Of a DNA stretch of 64,000 nt, positions 1 to 8,301 are shown piece after piece; position 1 is the stretch's first letter, and the number at the start of each line of letters is the position of its first letter. This stretch comes from Sphingobacteriaceae bacterium GW460-11-11-14-LB5 (GTDB lineage Bacteria > Bacteroidota > Bacteroidia > Sphingobacteriales > Sphingobacteriaceae): contig CP021237.1 in assembly GCA_002151545.1 (NCBI GenBank), positions 3,286,001 through 3,350,000 of the forward strand. Reading direction: 5' to 3'. Under the pieces are notes generated by a model, which saw nothing but the letters and a program-made list of their open reading frames with translations, had not been told where the DNA came from and did no database searches. A program made the position numbers and the translations under genes.

Positions 1-1
1 T

Positions 2-502
2 TTTCAGGGTGAGATATTTGCCATGTCTGGTGCGGCTTTTAACCATAATCTAATATTTTCAAATGTTTTTGGGCTTCTTTTTTCACAATTAAAAGGTTCG
101 AAATACATACCATTTGGAAGTGGTATGAGAATGAATATCCCGGAAAACACTTTATTTACTTATCCAGACATTTCTATCTATTGTGACGAAATTAAACATT
201 TAACAGAAGACAAAGACACTATACTCCAACCAACCATAATCATCGAAATTCTATCTCCATCAACCAAAAATTACGATAGAAGCAAAAAATTTAAGCTGTA
301 TAAAGATATTCCATCGTTACAAGAGTATATTATGATCGATTCTGAATCTGTGTTGGTAGAGGCTTATTATATTAGTGATGAACAAAACTGGATACTTAAT
401 AAACATGAAGAGCTTTCTGATAGGCTAAGGCTTGCTTCGATGGGGTTTGATTTAGCTTTAAGTGATATTTACAGCCATGTTTCCTTTAACACTGCAATTT
501 GA
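2..502 (+). CDS. Uma2 family endonuclease, copy 1 (5' end outside window)
   Basis: Uma2 (DUF820) proteins have a PD-(D/E)XK nuclease fold; their biological role is largely unknown. The frame is open to the left edge and the first visible residues ([11 protein letters not shown]) match residues about 33 onward of the two complete copies that follow, so only the N-terminus is missing. The fold signature is present: TYPDISIYC carries the metal-binding Asp, IIEILSPST the Glu, and [13 protein letters not shown] the Lys. The C-terminal half is almost identical in DNA to copies 2 and 3, while the stretch after MSGA differs strongly. The next copy lies in the same direction after a spacer of about 65 nt that is itself repeated. 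The family call is secure; the function is not. Confidence 0.85.
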   Translation, partial: FQGEIFAMSGAAFNHNLIFSNVFGLLFSQLKGSKYIPFGSGMRMNIPENTLFTYPDISIYCDEIKHLTEDKDTILQPTIIIEILSPSTKNYDRSKKFKLYKDIPSLQEYIMIDSESVLVEAYYISDEQNWILNKHEELSDRLRLASMGFDLALSDIYSHVSFNTAI

Positions 503-567
503 TTCTATGCGAAATGCAATTAACTATTAAAACAATTAACCTTTGGGGCAAATTCACTAAATTGATT

Positions 568-1173
568 ATGGATGAGATTGTAAATGAACCAGCTGTAGCC
601 TATCAAAAAAGGCATTATACTATTGAGGAATACCTGGAGATGGAAAAAGCATCGACAGTAAAACATGAGTATTTTCAGGGAGAGATATTTGCAATGTCTG
701 GTGCCAGTGAAAATCATAACTGGATATTCACCAATATTTTCCTAGCAGTTGGCAGTAAATTAAAAGGAAAGTCTTGCTACATTTTCGGAAGTGATATGAG
801 AATGAATATTCCCGAGAATGGGTTATTCACTTATCCTGATATTTCTATCTATTGTAATGGGCTAAAGCATAGTGAATTTGATGAAGACACCTCAATTTCA
901 CCAACTGTAATCATTGAAATTCTATCTCCATCAACCAAAAATTACGATAGAGGCAAAAAATTCAAGCTGTATAAAGATATTCCATCGTTACAAGAGTATA
1001 TTATGATCGATTCTGAATCTGTGTTGGTAGAGGCTTATTATATGAATGATGAACAAAACTGGATACTCAATAAACATGAAGAGATTTCTGATAGGTTAAT
1101 ACTTGCTTCGATGGGGTTTGATGTAGCTTTAAGTGATATTTACAGCCATGTTTCCTTTAACACTGCAATTTGA
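568..1173 (+). CDS. Uma2 family endonuclease, copy 2
   Basis: A 201-residue Uma2 (DUF820, PD-(D/E)XK fold) protein. I start it at the ATG at 568 (MDEIVNEP) rather than at an upstream TTG, because copy 3 has the same sequence around its ATG and the region upstream of both is a shared non-coding repeat. The N-terminal segment [11 protein letters not shown] is typical of the family; the nuclease core is [18 protein letters not shown] and [11 protein letters not shown]. Its N-terminus and centre ([17 protein letters not shown]) match copy 3, whereas its C-terminus (SHVSFNTAI) matches copy 1, so it is a mosaic of its two neighbours. This suggests tandem duplication followed by gene conversion. Confidence 0.88.
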   Translation: MDEIVNEPAVAYQKRHYTIEEYLEMEKASTVKHEYFQGEIFAMSGASENHNWIFTNIFLAVGSKLKGKSCYIFGSDMRMNIPENGLFTYPDISIYCNGLKHSEFDEDTSISPTVIIEILSPSTKNYDRGKKFKLYKDIPSLQEYIMIDSESVLVEAYYMNDEQNWILNKHEEISDRLILASMGFDVALSDIYSHVSFNTAI

Positions 1174-1239
1174 TTCCATTCGCAACTGCAATTAACTATT
1201 AAAACAATTAACCTTTGGGGCAAATTCACTAAATTGATT

Positions 1240-1845
1240 ATGGATGAGATTGTAAATGAACCTGCTGTAGCCTATCAAAAAAGGCATTATACTATTGAGG
1301 AATACCTGGAGATGGAAAAAGCATCAACAGTAAAACATGAGTATTTTCAGGGTGAGATATTTGCCATGTCTGGCGCTGGTGATAATCATAACGAGATTTT
1401 TAGCAACGTTTTTATTGAAATTGGAAACAAACTTAAAGGCAAGCCATGCAGACCTTATGGAAGTGATAAACGAATGAGCATTCCCGAAAATACATTATTC
1501 ACCTACCCTGATATTTCCATCTATTGTAATGGATTAAAGCATAGTGAATTTGATGAAGACACCTCGATTTCACCAACTGTAATCATCGAAATTCTATCTC
1601 CATCAACCAAAAATTACGATAGAGGCAAAAAATTTAAGCTGTATAAAGATATTCCATCGTTACAAGAGTATATTATGATCGATTCTGAATCTGTGTTGGT
1701 AGAGGCTTATTATACTAGTGGTGAGCAAAACTGGATACTCAATAAACACGAGGAGATTTCTGATGTACTAAGTCTGGTTTCGATGGGCTTTGATATAGCC
1801 CTAACCGATATTTATGAACATGTTCGCTTTAGCAAGGAGAAATGA
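1240..1845 (+). CDS. Uma2 family endonuclease, copy 3
   Basis: A 201-residue Uma2 (DUF820) protein starting at the ATG at 1240, exactly 672 nt after the start of copy 2. The PD-(D/E)XK features are intact ([29 protein letters not shown]). It differs from copy 2 mainly just after MSGA (about residues 41-75) and at the C-terminus, which here ends EHVRFSKEK. The spacer upstream (1174-1239) is nearly identical to the one upstream of copy 2, so the repeat unit includes the intergenic DNA. No partner toxin, antitoxin or transposase is visible nearby. Family assignment is firm; substrate and role are unknown. Confidence 0.88.
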   Translation: MDEIVNEPAVAYQKRHYTIEEYLEMEKASTVKHEYFQGEIFAMSGAGDNHNEIFSNVFIEIGNKLKGKPCRPYGSDKRMSIPENTLFTYPDISIYCNGLKHSEFDEDTSISPTVIIEILSPSTKNYDRGKKFKLYKDIPSLQEYIMIDSESVLVEAYYTSGEQNWILNKHEEISDVLSLVSMGFDIALTDIYEHVRFSKEK

Positions 1846-1898
1846 GTTGTAGACAAAATTGAGAAACGTGAACTGAAAATTGCCAACTACCAACTGAA

Positions 1899-2042
1899 TC
1901 ACTTCTTCTCTTTCTTCTTCCCATAACCCCAGGGGCAGTGTTTACATTTATTTTTACAGCAATAACCCCGCTTCAAATGGTAGGCCTCGGTAAAAACCAT
2001 TAACCCATCTTCGTTAAAGTAAAAATCTTCGCCTTCTTTCAT
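1899..2042 (-). CDS. Small cysteine-rich protein (DUF5522-like), 47 aa
   Basis: A short ORF reading MKEGEDFYFNEDGLMVFTEA at its start and containing CCKNKCKHCPWGYGKKKE. Four closely spaced Cys (residues 28, 29, 33, 36) and a CPWGY motif resemble the small DUF5522 proteins that are widespread in Bacteroidota; family recall is from memory. Two CxxC-like spacings suggest metal or iron-sulfur binding, which is inference. It is encoded 77 nt downstream of the MBL-fold exonuclease gene on the same strand, so it may be the last gene of the coaE-exonuclease unit. Function is unknown. Confidence 0.7.
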   Translation of the reverse strand: MKEGEDFYFNEDGLMVFTEAYHLKRGYCCKNKCKHCPWGYGKKKEKK

Positions 2043-2058
2043 ATATTATCGATTAAAG

Positions 2059-2085
2059 ATCCTGAAACAAGTTCAGTATAACGAA
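2059..2085. repeat. Degenerate dispersed hairpin repeat (TCCTGAA-TTCAG type)
   Basis: ATCCTGAAACAAGTTCAG followed by TATAACGAA forms a small hairpin (CCTGAA with TTCAG). It resembles the element at 12512-12530 and, more loosely, the CCTTCGACAGGCTCAGGATG elements near 28.7 and 52.9 kb. It lies between two convergent-free minus-strand genes. Confidence 0.4.
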
Positions 2086-2119
2086 CAGCCGATATAATGC
2101 CACTCTCCAATTATCACAA

Positions 2120-3061
2120 CTAATTGAGTATTTTAACTTCAAGTTTGTCTTTAAAAAAATCTTTAAGCTGTTTACCATCACCATGTAAAGTCCATACCTG
2201 AGTTGGTTTAACTTTTTCTATTGTTTCTAAAATCGCATCCCAATCAGCATGATCAGAAATATAAAGTGAAATCCCGTTTTGTTGCTGCAGATTTTTCCAT
2301 CCAGAGGCAAAGGCGCGTACGACATTAATTGCCTTATGGTAACTGTGAAAAACCATGGGTGGTACAATATAAACCTGATGTTCCTGATTATTTTTCATCA
2401 CCTTTCTATCGTACATTTTATAATTCCCTACTTTCATACCATAATCCTCATAGATTTTAACAAAAGGCATAATACTGTGGTGAACCATTATGTTCTTCGT
2501 GGGGCAATGCTCATTGAGCAATTGGATTATCCGCTGGCTTTTACCTAAAGCATAAGAACCAAGCATAATATTCGCCTTGGTTTCGTTCAGTTTTTTTATT
2601 TCGTCTATTGGTGAAGGATGTTTGGTTTCCGGATTGGCAAAGGTACTCTCCGTAATCAATACATCAGCTTCAACGAATTCGAAAGGTTCACAGGTACTAT
2701 CTGGTTCAATCTTATAGTCGCCGGTATAGAGGTATTTTATCCCCTTATACTCCATTAAAACCTGTGCCGAGCCCAAAATATGTCCGGCAGGATAAAAAGT
2801 GATGGTAACCTCTTTTATTTTGAACGGCTCATGATAATTTTTGGTATAAAAATCAACTGCTGCAAATTTGCGGTAACGGTGTTTCATAAACGTTGCTGTA
2901 GCAGCCGTACAGTACACATTCTGACTGCCACCAATAGCATGATCGCCATGGGCATGTGAAACCACTGCTTCTTTAACCGGCTGTTGTGGATCGAGGTAAA
3001 AATCGCCGTAAACACAGTACAAACCTGTTGGGGCAATGGTAATGAAATCTTCTAAAATCAT
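2120..3061 (-). CDS. MBL-fold exonuclease, DNA ligase-associated type
   Basis: A 313-residue metallo-beta-lactamase-fold protein. The zinc motif SHAHGDH lies at residues 35-41 (H36, H38, D40, H41), followed by GHILGSAQV, YTGDY and TESTFANP, as in the mRNA 3'-end processing (CPSF-like) branch of MBL nucleases. The family usual in Bacteroidota is the putative ligase-associated DNA exonuclease (TIGR04122-like), normally about 330 residues and often next to a DNA ligase and an Lhr-type helicase. Neither partner is next to it here; instead coaE lies 42 nt upstream. It probably acts on DNA or RNA ends in the cytoplasm; that role is family-based inference. Confidence 0.8.
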   Translation of the reverse strand: MILEDFITIAPTGLYCVYGDFYLDPQQPVKEAVVSHAHGDHAIGGSQNVYCTAATATFMKHRYRKFAAVDFYTKNYHEPFKIKEVTITFYPAGHILGSAQVLMEYKGIKYLYTGDYKIEPDSTCEPFEFVEADVLITESTFANPETKHPSPIDEIKKLNETKANIMLGSYALGKSQRIIQLLNEHCPTKNIMVHHSIMPFVKIYEDYGMKVGNYKMYDRKVMKNNQEHQVYIVPPMVFHSYHKAINVVRAFASGWKNLQQQNGISLYISDHADWDAILETIEKVKPTQVWTLHGDGKQLKDFFKDKLEVKILN

Positions 3062-3103
3062 GATCAGGATGAAAGGATTTAAGGATGTTATGATTTAAGT
3101 TGA

Positions 3104-3721
3104 TTAAGCCTTGCCGCTCTTAAATTCTTTGGCCGACTTTAGAAATTCCTGATGTAAAGCTAAAACCTGTTCGATTATGGATTGCTGCTCATCATTAATA
3201 ATAAAATGATCGGTCATTTTCGATTTTTCTTCGTCGCTCAGCTGTTTATCCATACGTGCTTTAACCTGCCCGGCTGTTACCCCGTCACGTTGCATTACCC
3301 GCTTCATTTTAATTTCGTAAGGGGCCGTAACCAGGATAGTGGTATCGCACATCTTATAGGAACCACTTTCGAAAAGCAAAGCAGCTTCTTTAAGCGTATA
3401 TGGAGTATTAGGTGGTATGGTTTCTTCCCAGGCATCAAATGCCCTAAAAACTGCAGGATGAACCAGTGCATTTAATTTTGCAAGTTCTTCTTCATTGTTA
3501 AAAACGATATCAGCAATGTGTTTGTTATTTAACCTTCCATCGTCGAGATAACTTTCTTTTCCGAAAGTAGCTTTAACTCCCTCCACCAACAAAACATCTT
3601 TGCACATGATTGCTTTGGCAACGGTATCGGCATAAAAAACCGGAATTCCCAACACTTCAAAAACCTTGCAAGCCGTGGTTTTACCACTGCCTATACCGCC
3701 TGTAATACCGACTTTATACAT
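3104..3721 (-). CDS. coaE: Dephospho-CoA kinase
   Basis: Catalyses the last step of coenzyme A synthesis, ATP-dependent phosphorylation of dephospho-CoA. The 205-residue protein begins MYKVGITGGIGSGKTT, with the P-loop at residues 8-15, and has the family features FYADTVAK, HPAVFRAFDAWE, PLLFE-like ALLFESG and DxTILVTAPYEIKMKRVMQRDG. Length is normal for the family. Its ATG shares one base with the stop codon of the YbbR-like gene (TAATG), which implies translational coupling. The start is fixed by this overlap and by the P-loop position. Confidence 0.95.
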   Translation of the reverse strand: MYKVGITGGIGSGKTTACKVFEVLGIPVFYADTVAKAIMCKDVLLVEGVKATFGKESYLDDGRLNNKHIADIVFNNEEELAKLNALVHPAVFRAFDAWEETIPPNTPYTLKEAALLFESGSYKMCDTTILVTAPYEIKMKRVMQRDGVTAGQVKARMDKQLSDEEKSKMTDHFIINDEQQSIIEQVLALHQEFLKSAKEFKSGKA

Positions 3722-4668
3722 TATTTTTCTACAATGAAATCTATTTTAGAAGGAACGACGCTCACCAATTTACAATAATCAGGAAACTCGGTTATTTTTA
3801 CTGTAAACTGATGATGCCTTAAATTTTGCCATTCATCAACATCAATAGTAGCCGTAATAAAACTCTCATCAACCTGATCGTAATTACTTAATGCCACTAA
3901 AAACGAAACCTTAACCTTTTTTGGGTAAAGTTTAATGCTGTTATAGCTTCTATTATTGGTAATTTTTAATGGTACTTCAATCGTTTTCTCAGTAAATTCA
4001 TCAACAGGGAGTTTAACCTCTACAGATGATGGATAAATGCTTACATTTTTATGGATACTATGCTGCAAAGCTACTCTGGTTGTACTGCTACTCTGTATTT
4101 TATCCTGTTTAAGGGTATCGGTGGGCCAGAATTTTATTTTTGAAAGCTCTTCTAAGGGACCGGCTACCTTTACATATTTAGGATTGAGGACAATTTCGCT
4201 GGAAATGCCATACTGTTTTACAAAACTCAGTTTATCAACCAGTTTTACCGGCACTTTTTTCACTACGCGCTTGGTGAAATCGAAATACAGGGTGTCGGGT
4301 TTAACAGAAATTACCTTTTGTGTACTTTCTAACTGCCTGTTGATATTAAACAGCTGATCGGAAAAAACGATAAAATCTTTGGTATTGAGCTGGCTCAGAT
4401 TAACAGAAACAGAAGGCGGACTGATCCTTAAACGGGCAAATAATAATTGCCAACCTGTTCCTTCTACCTGTAAATCTATTGTATCAGACTGTAAGGGATA
4501 AAATGCTCTTTTGGTAGGTGTATTTTTAAAAACTAAAACCGTTTTCGCTACATAAATATATTTGTTGTTTAATGCCATAAAAAGCCATGCAGCTATAGCC
4601 AGCAGCAAGCAAGCCAATAAGCTAAATACACGTCTTTTTTCAATCTTCGTTAACCTAATGAAGGGCAT
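3721..4668 (-). CDS. YbbR-like domain protein, membrane anchored
   Basis: A 315-residue protein with a basic N-terminus, one membrane segment at about residues 14-32 (VFSLLACLLLAIAAWLFMAL) and an extracytoplasmic portion made of YbbR-like beta modules (for example VKVAGPLEELSKI and the repeat-like PSSVEVKLPV and PKKVKVSF). YbbR/CdaR proteins regulate diadenylate cyclase in Firmicutes; no cdaA gene is adjacent here, so that role cannot be transferred. It is translationally coupled to coaE and separated from yajC by a hairpin terminator, so it probably starts its own transcript or depends on read-through. Confidence 0.8.
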   Translation of the reverse strand: MPFIRLTKIEKRRVFSLLACLLLAIAAWLFMALNNKYIYVAKTVLVFKNTPTKRAFYPLQSDTIDLQVEGTGWQLLFARLRISPPSVSVNLSQLNTKDFIVFSDQLFNINRQLESTQKVISVKPDTLYFDFTKRVVKKVPVKLVDKLSFVKQYGISSEIVLNPKYVKVAGPLEELSKIKFWPTDTLKQDKIQSSSTTRVALQHSIHKNVSIYPSSVEVKLPVDEFTEKTIEVPLKITNNRSYNSIKLYPKKVKVSFLVALSNYDQVDESFITATIDVDEWQNLRHHQFTVKITEFPDYCKLVSVVPSKIDFIVEK

Positions 4669-4734
4669 AATAAATTAATGTTAGCGGTAAGCTGGAAAAA
4701 TATTATCCAAAATGCATTTAATCAAATGTAGTAA

Positions 4735-4766
4735 AACAAAAACAGTCCCGAAAGTTTTCGGGACTG
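4735..4766 (-). terminator. Rho-independent terminator downstream of yajC
   Basis: The stem CAGTCCCGAAA at 4743-4753 pairs with 4756-4766; read on the minus strand it is followed by TGTTTTTGTTTT. It lies 22 nt past the yajC stop and upstream of the YbbR-like gene. Confidence 0.85.
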
Positions 4767-4787
4767 CACTTAAATTTTATTAATTTA

Positions 4788-5108
4788 TTAAGCTTTAGGC
4801 GCTGCAACTGCTTTGGTTGCATCTAAAGAAACTGCCGATTTATCGAAACGGATCTTTACACCACCTTCAACCTCAATTAAAAAAGTAGTTTCGTTCATAT
4901 CGGCGATACGACCGTGAATACCTGCGGTAGTTACAATTTTATCACCTTTTTTTAATTCTTCAACCAATTTTTTATGGTCTTTAGCTTTTTTAACTTGCGG
5001 GCGGATCATAAAAAAGTAGAAAACTACCATGATGAGTACCATTGGTACAATTGTAGTTAGCATGTTACTACCACCTGCTGCTGCCTGTAATATTACTGTT
5101 GATGTCAT
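4788..5108 (-). CDS. yajC: Preprotein translocase subunit YajC
   Basis: A 106-residue protein of normal YajC size. One hydrophobic segment (about residues 15-37, MLTTIVPMVLIMVVFYFFMI) is followed by the signature RPQVKKAKDHKKLVEELKKGDKIVTTAGIHGRI. YajC associates with SecDF in the inner membrane and assists protein export. It lies downstream of nusB and the DUF1573 gene, a common Bacteroidota order, and is followed by a terminator, so nusB-DUF1573-yajC is likely one operon. Confidence 0.95.
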   Translation of the reverse strand: MTSTVILQAAAGGSNMLTTIVPMVLIMVVFYFFMIRPQVKKAKDHKKLVEELKKGDKIVTTAGIHGRIADMNETTFLIEVEGGVKIRFDKSAVSLDATKAVAAPKA

Positions 5109-5171
5109 TTCTTATTTATTTGTTTTTTTGTGAATAGTTGGTCATCCATGTTTAACAGATGATCGACCAAT

Positions 5172-5630
5172 TTATTTTTTAGCAAGTACCTCTCCTACCA
5201 AATGAACAGTGGTTATCGTTGGATTTGCATTTGATGTTACGGTGACTACCTTATCTTGCATGCCCATTTTACCTTCGCTATTAAAAACTACGCTAATCAC
5301 CCCTTCTTTACCTGGTAAAATTGGTTCGCCTGGTACCTGCGGAATGGTACAGCCACAAGTTGCGGTTGCATTTGAAACAATAAGCGGACTTTTACCTGTA
5401 TTTTTAAGTTTAAAATCGTGCTTAACTTTTTCACCCTGGGTTATTTTACCGAAATCGAAAATATCGCGTTCGAAAACAATAACAGGGGCATCAGCAGGGG
5501 CAACTTTAGCTGTTTTTGATGTATCGTTGCCAACCGAAACAGCTTTTGCAGTTTCGGTAGTTTGATTATTTGCATTGCGACATGCTGCAAATGAAAGTGC
5601 AGCAATAGCCAGGATAAATGTTCTTTTCAT
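5172..5630 (-). CDS. DUF1573 lipoprotein
   Basis: A 152-residue exported lipoprotein: signal peptide MKRTFILAIAALSFAAC with the lipidated Cys at residue 17. The mature part contains the DUF1573 pattern FDFGKITQGEKVKHDFKLKNTGKSPL and ATCGCTIPQVPGEPILPG, an Ig-like fold typical of ASPM-SPD-2-Hydin-type domains. Two Cys in CGC could bind metal or form a disulfide. Function is unknown. It begins 3 nt after the nusB stop, so the two are almost certainly co-transcribed. Confidence 0.88.
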   Translation of the reverse strand: MKRTFILAIAALSFAACRNANNQTTETAKAVSVGNDTSKTAKVAPADAPVIVFERDIFDFGKITQGEKVKHDFKLKNTGKSPLIVSNATATCGCTIPQVPGEPILPGKEGVISVVFNSEGKMGMQDKVVTVTSNANPTITTVHLVGEVLAKK

Positions 5631-5632
5631 TT

Positions 5633-6583
5633 TTAATCTTCGATTAATCCGCGGCCAATCTTTTTAATGGTATTGTTTTTCTTAAGATCGCCTAAAATTT
5701 TGTCTAAAATACCGTTAATAAATGAATTACTCTTCGGTGTACTGTAATCTTTTGATAACTCTAAATATTCGTTGATGGTTACTTTAACCGGAATAGATGG
5801 AAAGTTTAACAATTCGCAAATGGCCATTTTCATCAAAATGGTATCCATTAGTGCAATACGTTCCGATTCCCAGTTTTTGGTTCTATCGGCAATCATTTCC
5901 TGATATTTTGCATCATTTTGCAAAGTATGTACAAAAAGATCCTGAACAAATTTGCTGTCTTCTACCCAATCCGCACTAATTTCAGTCAATTTATTTTTGA
6001 ATGGATCTTCGGATGTAAAGTTTTTCAAGGTTTTAGCGACCATACCTTTCATCACTTCGTGATCTACCTGCCAGTTGATAAATTTCTCTTCAAAAACCTG
6101 CAAAATGGCCTGGTTTTTTAAGATGATTTTCCTGAAAATATATTTGATGATATCTTTTGATGATTCTAAACTTTCGTTTGGATCGGCCAGATAATCGGCA
6201 TATTCTTTTGATGCTTTTAACGAGTTGTAAACTGTTTTACGGATTTCCGGATCGAAACCCCAGTCCACTTTGTATTTTTTAACTGCAGATACGTACTCAG
6301 GGTTCTGCTGCATTAAAACGCTAAACTTATTGTGTAGCAATTTCATGTTAGGATTAATATCCTCTGCTGTTTTAATAAACTTATTTGCGCGCTCTGCAGC
6401 GTCGTTAGCAGTAAATTCGGTAACTTCTACCATTAAAGATAACATCCAGATGTACATTTCGTACACGCTATCGATGCTCTGCATTAAAGTTTTCAAATCA
6501 CCTTTAATGTCTTTTTTGTCTGCCATGTGCCAAGCAAAAATATTTTGCAAAGCTTTGATTCTTAAGTGCCTTCTGTTTAACAT
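5633..6583 (-). CDS. nusB: Transcription antitermination factor NusB (long Bacteroidetes form)
   Basis: NusB binds boxA RNA with S10 (NusE) and prevents premature termination in rRNA operons. The protein is 316 residues, about twice the E. coli length, as usual in Bacteroidota. It begins MLNRRHLRIKALQNIFAWHM, has a long helical insertion, and ends with the conserved NusB core EWESERIALMDTILMKMAICELLNFPSIPVKVTINEYLELSKDYSTPKS-like region (read about residues 235-300) and SFINGILDKI. It is the first gene of a nusB-DUF1573-yajC unit. Confidence 0.93.
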   Translation of the reverse strand: MLNRRHLRIKALQNIFAWHMADKKDIKGDLKTLMQSIDSVYEMYIWMLSLMVEVTEFTANDAAERANKFIKTAEDINPNMKLLHNKFSVLMQQNPEYVSAVKKYKVDWGFDPEIRKTVYNSLKASKEYADYLADPNESLESSKDIIKYIFRKIILKNQAILQVFEEKFINWQVDHEVMKGMVAKTLKNFTSEDPFKNKLTEISADWVEDSKFVQDLFVHTLQNDAKYQEMIADRTKNWESERIALMDTILMKMAICELLNFPSIPVKVTINEYLELSKDYSTPKSNSFINGILDKILGDLKKNNTIKKIGRGLIED

Positions 6584-6633
6584 GAATGTAAGAACGAGTG
6601 TGGTTTTTTAAAACCTGTTTTAATAATTATGAT

Positions 6634-7722
6634 TTAATATGACGATTTAATTTTTTTAACATCTGCAATGCGTTTCTCGGCAATGCGGTTGGCTGCAATA
6701 TTTGTTGATATATTTTCGGTTTTGCTTAACTTAATTACACTGCGTGTAGCATCGTAAATATTCTCGGTAAGCTGTACAGTACGTTTTTTACCAAAACCTG
6801 TTAACTCCGAATAGCAGGAAATCAATCCGCCGGCATTAATTAAATAATCCGGTGCAAATAAAATCCCTTTCTTCAACAGCAATTCGCTATCTAAAACTTC
6901 ATCTTTTAACTGATTGTTTGCTGAGCCTGCAATAATAGCAAACTTCATTTTTTCGATGGTTTTGTTATTCACCGTAGCACCCATGGCACACGGCGCATAA
7001 ACATCGGCATCAGTTGTAAAAATTTTATCGGCTTCGATCGGTTTTGCTTTATATTTCCGGGCAACGTAAGTGAGTTGTTCCTGGTTAATATCGCTAATCA
7101 AAACTTCGGCGTTTTCTTTTCTTAACAGTGCAACCAGGTGCTCACCAACATTTCCGATGCCTTGAACTACAATGGTTCTCCCGGCTAGCATATCGGTACC
7201 GAAAACTTCCTTAACACTGGCTTTAATGCCTAAATACACACCTTGTGCAGTAAAAGGAGCCGGATTGCCGGCACCACCGATTGACTCGGGAACACCAGTA
7301 ACATAATTGGTTTCCATACGGATATATTCCATATCGCGTGTATTGGTACCCATTTCTTCTGCCGTAATGAATTCGCCATTCAGGTTCTTAATAAACCTAC
7401 CGTAGCTACGCATTAAAGTTTCTGTTTTATCTTTTCTGGAATCGCCAATGATTACACCTTTGCCACCACCCAGGTTCAATCCTGTTATGGCTGCTTTGTA
7501 AGTCATTCCCCGCGATAAACGCAGTGCATCTTCTAAAGCTTCGCCTTCGGTGCTATAACTCCACATGCGTGTTCCGCCTAAAGCAGGACCCAATGTGGTA
7601 TCGTGTATAGCAATAATTGCTTTTAAACCTGTATCTGGATCGTTGCAAAAAACCAATTTTTTATGGCCATAGGCACTTAATTGATCTAAAATTGAAAAAT
7701 CTGACGGAGAATTTGCTGGCAT
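6634..7722 (-). CDS. Leucine dehydrogenase (Glu/Leu/Phe/Val dehydrogenase family)
   Basis: Catalyses NAD-dependent oxidative deamination of branched-chain amino acids. With the ATG at 7722 the protein is 362 residues, normal for the family. Catalytic features are visible: MTYKAA (K76), LGGGKGVIIGD (K88), the dinucleotide-binding GIGNVGEHL, and ALGGTRMW. I reject the TTG at 7749 because it is the end of a good -7 element (TAATTTTG at 7747-7754), so it would precede the transcript. The neighbouring genes do not suggest a dedicated pathway. The family contains close relatives with phenylalanine or valine preference, so exact substrate is inferred. Confidence 0.88.
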   Translation of the reverse strand: MPANSPSDFSILDQLSAYGHKKLVFCNDPDTGLKAIIAIHDTTLGPALGGTRMWSYSTEGEALEDALRLSRGMTYKAAITGLNLGGGKGVIIGDSRKDKTETLMRSYGRFIKNLNGEFITAEEMGTNTRDMEYIRMETNYVTGVPESIGGAGNPAPFTAQGVYLGIKASVKEVFGTDMLAGRTIVVQGIGNVGEHLVALLRKENAEVLISDINQEQLTYVARKYKAKPIEADKIFTTDADVYAPCAMGATVNNKTIEKMKFAIIAGSANNQLKDEVLDSELLLKKGILFAPDYLINAGGLISCYSELTGFGKKRTVQLTENIYDATRSVIKLSKTENISTNIAANRIAEKRIADVKKIKSSY

Positions 7723-7746
7723 ATTGAACGTTCGGCTAACCTGCTG

Positions 7747-7754
7747 CAAAATTA
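7747..7754 (-). promoter_or_regulatory. -7 element upstream of leucine dehydrogenase
   Basis: Read on the minus strand this is TAATTTTG, an exact match to the Bacteroidetes -7 consensus TAnnTTTG. No convincing TTTG -33 element lies about 19 nt further upstream. It sits 25 nt before the chosen ATG. Confidence 0.5.
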
Positions 7755-8287
7755 AAATAAAAAACCATTATTACACCTATTTAACTAAACTATAACAAAA
7801 TTAATTCGGTTCTGGATAAATTTAATAAGCCTATGAGATTATTAAAACGTTATAGGTTAAGGTAAATCATAAAAAAAACGTGGTTAAATTCACTAATGTT
7901 TGGTTCGTGGGGCACGAACCAAAGCATGAGAATGAGGTGATGAGGTAAACATTCCATGCTTTTCAGTTTCCATGACTAAAACTGACAACAGATTTTACTG
8001 AACCAAGAGCCACAATCTCATGTAAAATAAACCTGATAGGAATGTAAAGCCCGATTCTTCATCGGCTTGAAATGGATAGCAGGGCTGATCTACCCAAAAA
8101 GCACCAAACCTTGCTTTTCAAAATAATATTGACCACCTAAGTCGCCTGAGAACACTTTAGCGATATGGTTTAGGGCTTTCATTAATCTAGCTACTTTACA
8201 TCATCCATTTTACATCCTCAAGTGTCATTAATTTTTAAAGCTTAGGCCCGAACAGATAAATATGCATTATGAAATAACAAAATTAGC
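7755..8287. other. Intergenic region between divergent genes, with an inverted repeat
   Basis: No convincing coding sequence. The region separates the divergently transcribed leucine dehydrogenase and ABC exporter genes. It contains a perfect 11-bp inverted repeat at 7899-7923 and, further right (about 8040-8220), AT-rich DNA with no feature I can name. Confidence 0.6.
7899..7923. repeat. Perfect 11-bp inverted repeat with 3-nt loop
   Basis: TTTGGTTCGTG (7899-7909), loop GGG, then CACGAACCAAA (7913-7923). There is no T-run on either side, so it does not look like an intrinsic terminator. It is more than 170 nt from leucine dehydrogenase and about 380 nt from the exporter gene. It could be a protein-binding palindrome or a mobile palindromic element. 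Confidence 0.6.
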
Positions 8288-8301
8288 TAAGTTTGTATGG
8301 A

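Larger units (their letters stand above)
568..1845 (+). repeat. Tandem duplication of the Uma2 gene, unit about 672 bp
   Basis: Starts at 568 and 1240 are 672 bp apart, and stops at 502 and 1173 are 671 bp apart. The spacers 503-567 and 1174-1239 match except for a few bases near their left end. The partial copy at 2-502 belongs to the same array, giving at least three units. The conserved blocks (about 255-360, 925-1030 and 1590-1700) are nearly identical, while an internal segment of about 100 bp differs between all copies. Confidence 0.85.

Noticed and set aside
499..567. Upstream TTG starts for Uma2 copies 2 and 3
   Set aside because: The DNA upstream of the ATG is the same non-coding spacer repeated between copies, and the protein match begins at MDEIVNEP.
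7755..8287. A degraded transposon or gene in the intergenic region
   Set aside because: I looked for inverted ends and coding pattern and found only the 11-bp palindrome and AT-rich DNA.
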